Shown here: in pieces, positions 8,614 to 16,280 of the stretch
Layout: every line of letters starts with the position of its first letter
Numbering within the stretch: position 1 is the stretch's first letter
Assembly: GCA_900544395.1 (NCBI GenBank)
Contig: UQVC01000026.1
Coordinates: 1-34,939, forward strand
Reading direction: 5' to 3'
Origin: an uncultured Ruminococcus sp.
Lineage (GTDB): Bacteria > Bacillota > Clostridia > Lachnospirales > Lachnospiraceae
DNA: 34,939 nucleotides
The notes under the pieces: generated by a model
What the model was told of the DNA's origin: nothing
What the model saw: only the letters and a program-made list of their open reading frames with translations
The model's database searches: none
Translations under genes and position numbers: made by a program

Positions 8614-9144
8614 ATGTACGATTATCAAACAAGTGCGGAAGCAGTTCTGATACGGCGGGCAAAGCGCGGAGATATCAAAGCATTTTCCGAGCTTTATTCC
8701 AGGATTTATGTAGAACTTTATAAATTTGCGTTGTATACGCTGAAGCATCCGCAGGAGGCGGAAGATGCAGTCAGTGAGACTGTGATGACCGCTTATGAGA
8801 AGATATCGAGTCTGAAGAAAGAAGAATCTTTCCGAAGTTGGATTTTTACCATTTTGAGCAATCACTGTAAAAATCAGTTCCGAAAGAGACAACTGGTATA
8901 TGAGCTGGATGATGAGGTTTCCACGTCAGAGAATTTTGATTATGCTGCGTTACAGGATGTGAAGCGGGCGTTTTGGCAGTTGGAAGATGAAGAGCGTCTG
9001 ATTGTTTCGTATTCTGTATTTGGAGGATATCAAAGTGACGAGATCGGGCAAATGATGCATATGAACCCGGCGACAGTTCGTTCCAGAAAGAAGAGAGCGT
9101 TGGAGAAAATGCGGACAATGCTTCAGGAAATGGAGGTATCATGA
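8614..9144 (+). CDS. ECF-type RNA polymerase sigma factor
   Basis: A 176-aa sigma-70 family protein with region 2 at about 15-80 (AFSELYSRIY, AEDAVSETVMTAYEKI, FRSWIFTILSNHCKNQFRK) and region 4 at about 118-170 (YQSDEIGQMMHMNPATVRSRKKRALEKM, a clear helix-turn-helix). There is no region 1 or 3, as in ECF sigma factors. ATG 8614 is chosen because GAGGGG lies about 6 bases before it; ATG 8608 touches the ribosome site. An open frame extends upstream into the terminator but has no ribosome site. The stop overlaps the start of the next gene (ATGATG at 9141), the usual coupling of an ECF sigma factor with its regulator. Confidence 0.9.
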   Translation: MYDYQTSAEAVLIRRAKRGDIKAFSELYSRIYVELYKFALYTLKHPQEAEDAVSETVMTAYEKISSLKKEESFRSWIFTILSNHCKNQFRKRQLVYELDDEVSTSENFDYAALQDVKRAFWQLEDEERLIVSYSVFGGYQSDEIGQMMHMNPATVRSRKKRALEKMRTMLQEMEVS

Positions 9145-11087
9145 TGGAAAATAAAAAAGACAGACAATTTACAGAAGAGGAAATCCAGGATCAGATCATG
9201 CAGTCAGCAGAAGAGATAGAAGTTCCGGATTCTTTAAAACCGGATAATATTGAGAAGATGCTGGCAAAGAAAAAGAAGAGAAGGACACCAGTGTACGGAA
9301 TGGTGGCAGCTGCAGCAAGTTGCTGCATTATAGTCGGGGCAGCAGCGCTTTCCGGCAGAGATGTTGTTCAGGAAAAAGAGCCGGAGAAGATCGCAGAAGC
9401 AACCGCAGACCGATCAGATTCTAAAATGGCAAGTGCGAAAGATTATGAGCAGGTTTACCAGTATATCCAGGCAGCGGCAAAAGAGGAGACATCGACATAT
9501 GCCGCAGGATCCGCAGGTGGTGTGGCTCTTTATGCAGAAGAAAAAGCAGCCGTGGAAGATCAGGGAGCTTCTCATTCGGATACGAACGTGAGAACCGAAG
9601 GAGTGGATGAGGGAGACACCGTAAAGACAGATGGAAAGTATCTGTATATCATGAGTATGGATCAGGTGCAGATTTTGAATATTGAATCAGAAGAGATGCA
9701 GGAAGTCGGGAAGATTTCCATGGATTCCAATGATTATTTGCTTGAGATCTACCTGAAAGACCAGAAACTGGTCTGTGTATATACCAGAGTTAGTGAAGTA
9801 ACAGACCGTCAGGGAACGATCAGAGGGGAAGACCATACAGTGGCAGAAGTCTTCGATGTCAGTGATCCAACACAGCCGAAATCGCTGGGAGAGATGTCAC
9901 AGAGTGGAAGTTTCCGCAGCATGCGTGTATCGGGTGATTATATGTATCTTTTAAGCACATTTTATGCAGATGTGACCGCTCTGCCTGAGGATATCAGCGC
10001 TTATGTGCCGGAAGTACAGGGGAAAGTGCTGGATAAAAATTATATTCTTCTTCCCCAGCAGGAAAAGGGCAGAGTGTATACGGTTGTGACTTCCTTCAAT
10101 CTGAAAGATCCGACAAAGCAGACGGATTATCTGGCATTTTTTGGAGACAGCACACAGTGTTATGTGAGTGAAGACCATATTTATGTGTATGATACGATTT
10201 ACGATGCCAAGGTTTCCAAGGTAACCCAGACTGAGATCCGAAAAGTCTCTTATAAAGATGGAAAACTGGATGGAACAGGGCATGTTGTGATCGACGGTGT
10301 GATCAACGATTCGTTCAGTATTGATGAATATGAAGGATATCTGCGAGTTGTGACCACGATCCGGGAAAATGACGACACATCCGGAGGCGTGAATCCACTG
10401 CTTCGGATTGACGGAGCCTCTGATGCATCCAGCCAGCCGGCAGATTCGACAAATACTCTTTATATTTTGAACAAAGATCTGAAAGAAGTAGGAAAGTTGG
10501 AGAATCTGGCAGAGGGAGAGCAGGTATATTCAGCAAGGTTTATGGGAGACAGCTGTTATTTTGTAACATATAAGCAGGTGGATCCACTCTTTTCAGTTGA
10601 TCTGTCTGATCCGAAGAAGCCAAAAGTACTGGGTGAACTGAAAATTCCTGGATTTTCTGATTACCTGCATCCGTATGGGGATGGTCTGCTTCTTGGAATC
10701 GGAATGGATGTGGAAGAAGACGGTGCGACAGTTAACGGCGTGAAGCTGTCCATGTTTGATATTTCAGATCCGAAAGATGTAAAAGAGATCCATAAGACTG
10801 TACTGGAGGAGTGTTATTCGACAGATGTATCTTATAATTATCGGGCGGCATTTGTAGATGTGGAGAAGAATCTGATCGGATTCCCGGGATATAAAGAACA
10901 GCAGGAATACTACATCTATTCTTATGATAAAGAGAAAGGATTCACCTGTGTATTTGAGAAGACTTTGAGTGGATATTCAGATGTGAGGGGATTGTACGCA
11001 GGAGAGAGATTTTATCTGGTGACAGAAGGTACGGTAGAGTCTTATCGATTGGACAATTTTGAAAAAGTGGATGATGTGGTGTTGTAA
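9141..11087 (+). CDS. Membrane-anchored beta-propeller protein, possible sigma regulator
   Basis: Cytoplasmic N-terminus of about 50 residues (IEVPDSLKPDNIEKML, then a Lys/Arg cluster), one transmembrane helix at about 51-71, and a large outside domain. That domain holds repeated beta-propeller blades: LYIMSMDQVQILNI, EVFDVSDPTQPKSLG, MFDISDPKDVKEI, plus TEGVDEGDTVKTDGKYLY, the signature of the secreted C-terminal beta-propeller family. It lacks the His/Cys zinc anti-sigma motif, but its layout and 4-base overlap with the sigma gene suggest it is the sigma's membrane sensor or anti-sigma (inference). Alternatively it is a surface protein that the sigma factor controls. GGAGG at 9133-9137 serves ATG 9141 or 9144. 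Confidence 0.85.
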   Translation: MMENKKDRQFTEEEIQDQIMQSAEEIEVPDSLKPDNIEKMLAKKKKRRTPVYGMVAAAASCCIIVGAAALSGRDVVQEKEPEKIAEATADRSDSKMASAKDYEQVYQYIQAAAKEETSTYAAGSAGGVALYAEEKAAVEDQGASHSDTNVRTEGVDEGDTVKTDGKYLYIMSMDQVQILNIESEEMQEVGKISMDSNDYLLEIYLKDQKLVCVYTRVSEVTDRQGTIRGEDHTVAEVFDVSDPTQPKSLGEMSQSGSFRSMRVSGDYMYLLSTFYADVTALPEDISAYVPEVQGKVLDKNYILLPQQEKGRVYTVVTSFNLKDPTKQTDYLAFFGDSTQCYVSEDHIYVYDTIYDAKVSKVTQTEIRKVSYKDGKLDGTGHVVIDGVINDSFSIDEYEGYLRVVTTIRENDDTSGGVNPLLRIDGASDASSQPADSTNTLYILNKDLKEVGKLENLAEGEQVYSARFMGDSCYFVTYKQVDPLFSVDLSDPKKPKVLGELKIPGFSDYLHPYGDGLLLGIGMDVEEDGATVNGVKLSMFDISDPKDVKEIHKTVLEECYSTDVSYNYRAAFVDVEKNLIGFPGYKEQQEYYIYSYDKEKGFTCVFEKTLSGYSDVRGLYAGERFYLVTEGTVESYRLDNFEKVDDVVL

Positions 11088-11101
11088 GAGACGATAATTT
11101 C

Positions 11102-11150
11102 AAAGACCAGATATCAAGGGATACTTGCTGTACTTGATATCTGGTCTTTT
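11102..11150 (+). terminator. Strong terminator after the beta-propeller gene
   Basis: A perfect 17-bp stem, AAAGACCAGATATCAAG (11102-11118) with its exact complement at 11133-11149, and a 14-base loop. The T-run is short (TTTT), but stem stability makes termination likely. Confidence 0.85.
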
Positions 11151-11189
11151 ATGTATGGAATTTTTTAGAGGATCTTTATGAAAATTTCA

Positions 11190-11218
11190 TTGTATCCTTA
11201 AAAAATTTCAAGTATAAT
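11190..11218 (+). promoter_or_regulatory. Promoter in front of the broken Rpn gene
   Basis: TTGTAT, exactly 17 bases, TATAAT. It lies about 40 bases before the remnant start at 11258. Two small hairpins follow: TTGAAAGG/CCTTTCAA (11229-11248) and ATGGCAG/CTGCCAT (11258-11276). Confidence 0.65.
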
Positions 11219-11257
11219 AAAATTCATCTTGAAAGGAATCCCTTTCAATTTTCAAAT

Positions 11258-11802
11258 ATGGCAGATAGACTGCCATTCAAAAAATGATTCCCAGATAAAG
11301 AGTGAAGAGATGGATAAAAGAAGTTATTGGTCGGGATGAACAGTAACTAAAGATCGGGAGTTTGTACAGTGATAAATTTGAGATTCATACACTGGAACTT
11401 CCGAAACTGGCAAAACATGATTATCCCGAGACAGAGCTGCTGAAATGGCTTCAGTTCATCAATGCAGAGACGGAGGAGGAATTTGAAATGGCAGCAGAAA
11501 AAAGTGAATATATTAAGAAGGCATATGAGGATCTGAATCGGATCAGCGCAGACGAGGAAAAGCGTCTGGAATATGAGGAGAGAGAGCGTGCGATCCGGGA
11601 TCACCAGTATTTTTCTACGGTTTATAAAAACACCGGTCTAAAAGAAGGGCGACGTGAAGGCAGACAAGAAGGCATACAGGCTGTTGTAGAGCTGCTTCAG
11701 GAAATGGAACTGGAAAAAGAAGTGATATGTGAAAAAGTTCAGGAAAAGTTTCAGATTTCTTCAAAGGAGGCAGCACAGGAAGTGGAAAAATATTGGAAGT
11801 AA
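11258..11802 (+). pseudogene. Truncated Rpn-family PD-(D/E)XK nuclease/transposase
   Basis: From 11362 an open frame of 146 codons gives the C-terminal part of the Rpn/PDDEXK_2 family: YSDKFEIHTLELPKL, ETELLKWLQFINAE, YIKKAYEDLN, ADEEKRLEYEERERAIRD, then a coiled C-terminal tail starting GRREGRQEG. The N-terminal nuclease core is missing. An intact promoter at 11190-11218 and a short head at 11258-11287 (ATG, ADRLPFKK, stop), resembling the start of such proteins, remain upstream in another frame. An internal deletion plus frame change therefore best explains the locus. Rpn proteins promote RecA-independent recombination and occur in many decaying copies. Any peptide made would be only the non-catalytic tail. 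Confidence 0.75.
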
Positions 11803-11884
11803 GGGCAATGGGCGACGAGGCACTTCACTGGAATGCCAAAACTGTTTTTTCCTCCCCCGCATTGATTCTAACCTAAAGAATTTA

Positions 11885-12931
11885 TCATTTTTGCTTCCGA
11901 AACTCCCCCGGTGTCATACCATATACTTTCTTAAACGTCCGCATAAAATGTTCCGGGCTTTCATATCCGACCAGTTCACAGATTGCGGGAATGCTCAATG
12001 TAGTCTCGCGCAGCGCACGACAGGCCTGGCTCAGTTTAATGTCCTTGATGATCTGCAGAAAGGTACGTCCAGTTCCGGCTTTGATCAGAGTGCTGAAATG
12101 AGAAGTGCTGTATCCAAAGTGTTCGGCAGCTTCGTGCAAAGTGATACTGTGATAATTTTGGTTTAGATAATTTAAAACATCAGTAATAGAAGTGCCACTA
12201 TATTCTTTTGTTAGAATGGACTCCATATTGTTTTCATGATAGCGCAGCAGCGTTGCCCAAAGCATCATAAGAATTGAGTTTAAAAAAGAAGAGCAGTATT
12301 TTTGATGCCCAAGATACTCGATATAAAGATCTTCAATCATAGAACGGATGACCAGATCATCTCCGGTATGGAAGATCAGATAATTTCCCTCGGTTTTGTG
12401 GTACAAAACATGAGAAAAGAAGGAAGAAAGTGCACTATCTGCAGCAAATGTCTGAAAAAATGTAGATTGAAAAGTAGATGCACGCACAATGATGTTCAAA
12501 GCAGTACTGTCGTCAAAAATACCAATACTGTGTTTTGTATTTGGCGGGATAATGCAGATATCGCCTTCTTTTAACATGTGTTGGATTCCCTGGATCGTGG
12601 TGTTAACAGTTCCTTCATAAACACATAAAATTTCAAAAAATTCATGCTGATGTGTGAACACAGGAGTGTATCGATAGTGTTTGCTTAGCAAAATATTCCC
12701 TGGAATGTTGACAAAGAGATCATTCTCTTCCATGTAGGAAACCCACTCTTTGTTGTGGATCGCAGGAATAAAGATTCTATGCTGGATAATATAGTCCCGG
12801 TCAAGTGTTTCCAGATATTCTGAAAAAGTTTCCGGATGCTGTGTCTCGTGCAGATACACATCCCGGTAAAACAGTTCATCTTCTTCATAAGCAGAGATAA
12901 AATCTCTGAAATTTTCTTTTGTAACTTTCAT
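11885..12931 (-). CDS. AraC-family regulator with N-terminal cupin domain
   Basis: 348 aa counted from the ATG whose first base is 12931, preceded by GGAG at 7-8 bases; the longer frame to 12976 has no ribosome site. A sugar-sensing cupin at about 80-165 (FTHQHEFFEILCVYEGTV, LKEGDICIIPPNTKHSI) is followed by the C-terminal double helix-turn-helix: ITLHEAAEHFGYSTSHFSTLIK, then IPAICELVGYESPEHFMRTFKKVYGMTPGEFRK. It is transcribed away from the transporter/glycosidase operon, so it is most likely that operon's sugar-responsive activator. Two 12-base direct repeats at 13000-13033 are its probable binding sites. Confidence 0.9.
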   Translation of the reverse strand: MKVTKENFRDFISAYEEDELFYRDVYLHETQHPETFSEYLETLDRDYIIQHRIFIPAIHNKEWVSYMEENDLFVNIPGNILLSKHYRYTPVFTHQHEFFEILCVYEGTVNTTIQGIQHMLKEGDICIIPPNTKHSIGIFDDSTALNIIVRASTFQSTFFQTFAADSALSSFFSHVLYHKTEGNYLIFHTGDDLVIRSMIEDLYIEYLGHQKYCSSFLNSILMMLWATLLRYHENNMESILTKEYSGTSITDVLNYLNQNYHSITLHEAAEHFGYSTSHFSTLIKAGTGRTFLQIIKDIKLSQACRALRETTLSIPAICELVGYESPEHFMRTFKKVYGMTPGEFRKQK

Positions 12932-12999
12932 AATTTGACTCCATAGCGAAATAATTTTGAGATGCGACAGTTGCATTATAACATGAAAACTGTATATCT

Positions 13000-13033
13000 G
13001 AAAAAAAGTCAGTGTTTTTTCGAAAAAAAGTCA
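13000..13033 (+). promoter_or_regulatory. Tandem AraC-type operator upstream of the glycosidase operon
   Basis: GAAAAAAAGTCA occurs at 13000-13011 and again at 13022-13033, a 22-base period (two helix turns) in the same orientation. The second copy ends just before a TTGGAT that may be the -35 (13035-13040); AT-rich GATATA/TATAAG follows at looser spacing as the -10. This matches the usual tandem direct-repeat site for an AraC activator that contacts RNA polymerase. Confidence 0.6.
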
Positions 13034-13095
13034 ATTGGATAAATCTGTAAAAGTTTTAAGATATAAGCAAAGAAAAGAAACGGAGGTACCAAAAG

Positions 13096-14460
13096 GTGAA
13101 CAATTTAGAAAAGAAAGTAAAAAGGGGATTATGGAGACAAAGAATTGGCTATGGCTCTTCAGACTTTGCGTGCAATCTGATCTGGCAGATGATCTCTTTG
13201 TATTTGTTATTCTTCTATACAAATGTGATGCATTTGAACGCAGGAGCAGTCAGTATTATGTTTCTTGTGACAAAGGTAATTGATGGTATTTCAGATCTGG
13301 TTGTGGGATTTCTGATTGACAAAACGAATACTCGTTGGGGAAAATCAAGACCGTGGATTCTATTTGGTGCGGTTCCATTTGGAATCACTGCAGTTCTTGC
13401 ATTCAGTGTGCCGGATATCTCTCAGACAGGAATGCTGATCTATGCATATGTAAGTTATATTTTATTGTCTACAGCATATACCGTGGTAAACATCCCAATG
13501 GCATCGATTTTGCCGGCATTGAGTGAGGATCCACATGAGAGAACCGTTCTGGCATCCTGCAGAACATTTTTCTCATCCATCGGTTCCACTGTTGTCAGTG
13601 CATTTGCCCTGACACTGGTTGACAAATTTGGAAACGGAAATCAGGCGCTTGGCTTTCGGATCGTGATGATGATCTTTGGGGTGATCGGATGTCTTGTATT
13701 TTTCTTCTGTTTCTTCAATACAAAGGAACGAGTGAATACATATTCTGAAAAAGTAAGCCTGAAAGCAAATATTTCTTGTCTGCTTCACAACACACCATGG
13801 AAATTGTTTGCATTGAATATTGTATGGTTCTTTGGCGGATATGTAATCCAGGCAGGAGCCGTGATCTACTATTTTACATATGTAGTGGGAAACGAATCAC
13901 TGGTTCAGGTTGTGGCAACGATCACAACATTAGTTCCGATCATTGCAAACCTGTGTGCTCCATTCCTGGTAAAACTGACATCCAAGCGAAATCTGATGAC
14001 AATCGGAAATTTAGTCCATTCAGCAGGGTTAGCGATTATCTTTTTTGGCGGAACGAATGTACCGGTACTTTTGACAGCAGCAGTGATCGCGGCAGCCGGA
14101 TATGGTTTGAAAGGAAGTATGCACTTTGCAATGCAGCCGGATCCGGTTGACTATGGTGAGTGGAACAGCGGAGTGAATACAGCCGGAACTTTATCGGCAG
14201 TAAATGGATTTATCGGAAAACTGGGAATGGCGATTGCCAGCAGTCTGGGTGCGGCCCTGCTCGCATTTGGAGGATTTGATGCAGATCTGGCAGTACAGAC
14301 GGCAACAGCACAGAATTATATTACAGCAATGTACATCTGGGTACCGATCGTGATGAATGTGGCATCTATGATTACAATGTCATTCTATAACCTGGATAAG
14401 ATTTATCCGAACATTATCAAAGAGCTGGATGAAAGGAGAAAAGTATCATGCCAGAAATAA
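13096..14460 (+). CDS. GPH-family sugar:cation symporter (MelB-like)
   Basis: A 454-aa, 12-helix transporter of the glycoside-pentoside-hexuronide family, importing a glycoside with Na+ or H+. Family marks include YGSSDFACNLIWQMISLYLLFFYT at the N-terminus, DGISDLVVGFLIDKTNTRWGKSRPWILFG between helices 2 and 3 (the cation-site Asp and the RWGK loop), and a loop DPVDYGEWNSG in the second half. The GTG start at 13096 follows CGGAGG at good spacing. It is the first gene of a four-gene operon and overlaps the GH78-like gene by 13 bases. Sugar identity is inferred only from the linked glycosidases. Confidence 0.9.
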   Translation: MNNLEKKVKRGLWRQRIGYGSSDFACNLIWQMISLYLLFFYTNVMHLNAGAVSIMFLVTKVIDGISDLVVGFLIDKTNTRWGKSRPWILFGAVPFGITAVLAFSVPDISQTGMLIYAYVSYILLSTAYTVVNIPMASILPALSEDPHERTVLASCRTFFSSIGSTVVSAFALTLVDKFGNGNQALGFRIVMMIFGVIGCLVFFFCFFNTKERVNTYSEKVSLKANISCLLHNTPWKLFALNIVWFFGGYVIQAGAVIYYFTYVVGNESLVQVVATITTLVPIIANLCAPFLVKLTSKRNLMTIGNLVHSAGLAIIFFGGTNVPVLLTAAVIAAAGYGLKGSMHFAMQPDPVDYGEWNSGVNTAGTLSAVNGFIGKLGMAIASSLGAALLAFGGFDADLAVQTATAQNYITAMYIWVPIVMNVASMITMSFYNLDKIYPNIIKELDERRKVSCQK

Positions 14461-16019
14461 GTTCTGATCTGAATATGGTCCGGGTGACCAATGAAGCATT
14501 TTTAAAGAAAGCGGATGCGTGTGCGCCCAAATTAAAGGAAACAATGGTATATCCTACAGGCATTGTGGAAATCCAGGATACAGGTGCGGACTATCCGATT
14601 GCAGTCCAGACAGACAGTGCAGACAATCTGAGAAAACATGCATTGAAAAAAGGAGATAAGCTTTGTTTGGATTTTGGAGATCATCAGGTGGGATATGTGA
14701 CACTGAAATTGTCATCAGTAGGAAGTCCGCAGGATGCACCGGCATTTTTTAAATTAAAGTTTGGTGAGATTGCAAAGGAAATGACAGAGAAATCCGAAGA
14801 ATATGACGGCTGGATCAGTCGCGGCTGGATACAGGAAGAGTATTTCCATGTAGATGCGCTTCCGACAGCATTGGAACTCTCAAGAAGATATGCGTTCCAT
14901 TATCTGGAAATCGAGGTTTTGGATACTTCCATGAAGTGGCAGCTTGTTGTAGATGAAGCAGTGTGCAGAAGTGTTTCTGCGGTCAGCACAGAGGAGACAA
15001 AAAGTTTTCCAAGTGAAGACCAGATGATTCAAAAGATTGATAAAGTCAGTCTTCGAACACTTCAGAACTGTATGCAGTCAGTGTTTGAGGATGGTCCAAA
15101 GAGAGATCGAAGACTCTGGCTGGGAGATCTGAGACTGCAGGCACTGGCAAATTATGAGACTTTTAAAAACTATGATCTGGTGAAACGGTGCCTGTATCTG
15201 TTTGCAGGGCAGACGAAGGACAACGGACAGGTAGGAGCTTGTCTGTTTATCGAACCACAGATTATTGTGGATGATACCTTTTTGTTAGATTACTCCATGT
15301 TTTTTGGCGCTTCTCTTCTGGATTATTATGAAGCAACAAAAGACGAAGAGACACTTAGAGATCTGAGTGCATGTGCATACCGTCAGATGGAGATTGCAAA
15401 AGAACAGTTTGATGAAAAGAATCTGCTTGTGTCGGGAGAAGGATTCTGGGGATTTATTGACTGGACGGAAGGTCTGGACAAGCAGGCAGCAATGCAGGGG
15501 GTTTATATCTACTGTGCAAAACAGGTACAGAAGATCGCAAAGATACTGGGAGATACAAAAAAAGCAGAAGAACTTGAGGCAGAGGCAAAGGAAAAAACAG
15601 AAGCAGCAAGAGCATATCTTCTGGATGCAGAGACAGGACTTTTTGTAAGTGGAAAAGAAAGACAGTTAAATTATGCAAGCCAGGTGTGGATGATACTCTC
15701 AGGAGCAGTCAGTGCGGAAGAAGGCGGGCAGATTCTGGATCGCGTGATTGCGGTGAACCCGGAAAAAGGAATGGTGTCACCATATATGAATCATCATTTT
15801 GTGGAAGCCCTTCTTGTATGCGGCAGAAAAGAGCAGGCCATGGATTTCATGAAATACTACTGGGGCGGAATGATCGAGCATGGAGCAGATACGTTCTGGG
15901 AGTTGTACAATCCAAAGAATCCGTCGGAATCTCCATATGGCTCCAGTATTGTGAACAGTTATTGTCACGCATGGAGCTGTACACCGGCATATTTACTTAG
16001 AAAATATTACGCAGAATAA
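14448..16019 (+). CDS. GH78-like six-hairpin glycosidase (alpha-L-rhamnosidase-type)
   Basis: 523 aa, cytoplasmic (no signal peptide). The N-terminal ~180 residues are a beta-sandwich (LDFGDHQVGYVTLKL). The (alpha/alpha)6 barrel carries EDGPKRDRRLWLGDLRLQAL at 214-233 and FWELYNP near 484-490. These correspond to the GH78 D-x4-E-x6-D motif and to the C-terminal catalytic Glu (E485 here). Asp215 and Asp227 are kept, but the position usually held by the general-acid Glu is Asp220. Rhamnosidase action on imported rhamnosides is likely, though the substitution and compact size allow another specificity. GGAGA before ATG 14448 lies inside the transporter gene, so the two are translationally coupled. 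Confidence 0.82.
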   Translation: MPEISSDLNMVRVTNEAFLKKADACAPKLKETMVYPTGIVEIQDTGADYPIAVQTDSADNLRKHALKKGDKLCLDFGDHQVGYVTLKLSSVGSPQDAPAFFKLKFGEIAKEMTEKSEEYDGWISRGWIQEEYFHVDALPTALELSRRYAFHYLEIEVLDTSMKWQLVVDEAVCRSVSAVSTEETKSFPSEDQMIQKIDKVSLRTLQNCMQSVFEDGPKRDRRLWLGDLRLQALANYETFKNYDLVKRCLYLFAGQTKDNGQVGACLFIEPQIIVDDTFLLDYSMFFGASLLDYYEATKDEETLRDLSACAYRQMEIAKEQFDEKNLLVSGEGFWGFIDWTEGLDKQAAMQGVYIYCAKQVQKIAKILGDTKKAEELEAEAKEKTEAARAYLLDAETGLFVSGKERQLNYASQVWMILSGAVSAEEGGQILDRVIAVNPEKGMVSPYMNHHFVEALLVCGRKEQAMDFMKYYWGGMIEHGADTFWELYNPKNPSESPYGSSIVNSYCHAWSCTPAYLLRKYYAE

Positions 16020-16035
16020 ACGGAGGGTACAGAAC

Positions 16036-16266
16036 ATGGTAAAGAAAACAGTAAAAATCAATACAATGCAAGAGGCAGATCGGTTTAACAAGATCTGCAG
16101 CCGGTTTGACTGTGATATGGATTTGGCAAGAGGAAAGTATTATGTAGATGCAAAATCGATCATGGGGATTTTCAGTCTTGATTTAAGCGAACCGTTGGAA
16201 TTGGTTGCGGATACGGATGAAGAAGAAAAGATTGAAGAAATGTTTGCAGATTTTATTCAGAAATAA
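16036..16266 (+). CDS. HPr-like protein lacking the active-site histidine
   Basis: 76 aa with the HPr fold signature: SRFDCDMDL, then YYVDAKSIMGIFSLDLSEPLEL, ending in an acidic helix. Ser41 in KSIMG matches the regulatory Ser46 of HPr. The loop that carries phospho-His15 (GxHARP) is absent, so it cannot pass phosphate in the PTS. This resembles Crh, which works only as a Ser-phosphorylated CcpA cofactor. GGAGG stands before ATG 16036, 16 bases after the GH78-like gene and 14 before the GH3 gene. A regulatory role in catabolite control of this operon is inferred; no PTS genes are present. Confidence 0.8.
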   Translation: MVKKTVKINTMQEADRFNKICSRFDCDMDLARGKYYVDAKSIMGIFSLDLSEPLELVADTDEEEKIEEMFADFIQK

Positions 16267-16280
16267 AGAGGAGAAGGATC

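Noticed and set aside
12932..12976. Longer start for the AraC regulator
   Set aside because: No ribosome site upstream of 12976, while GGAG precedes the ATG at 12931.
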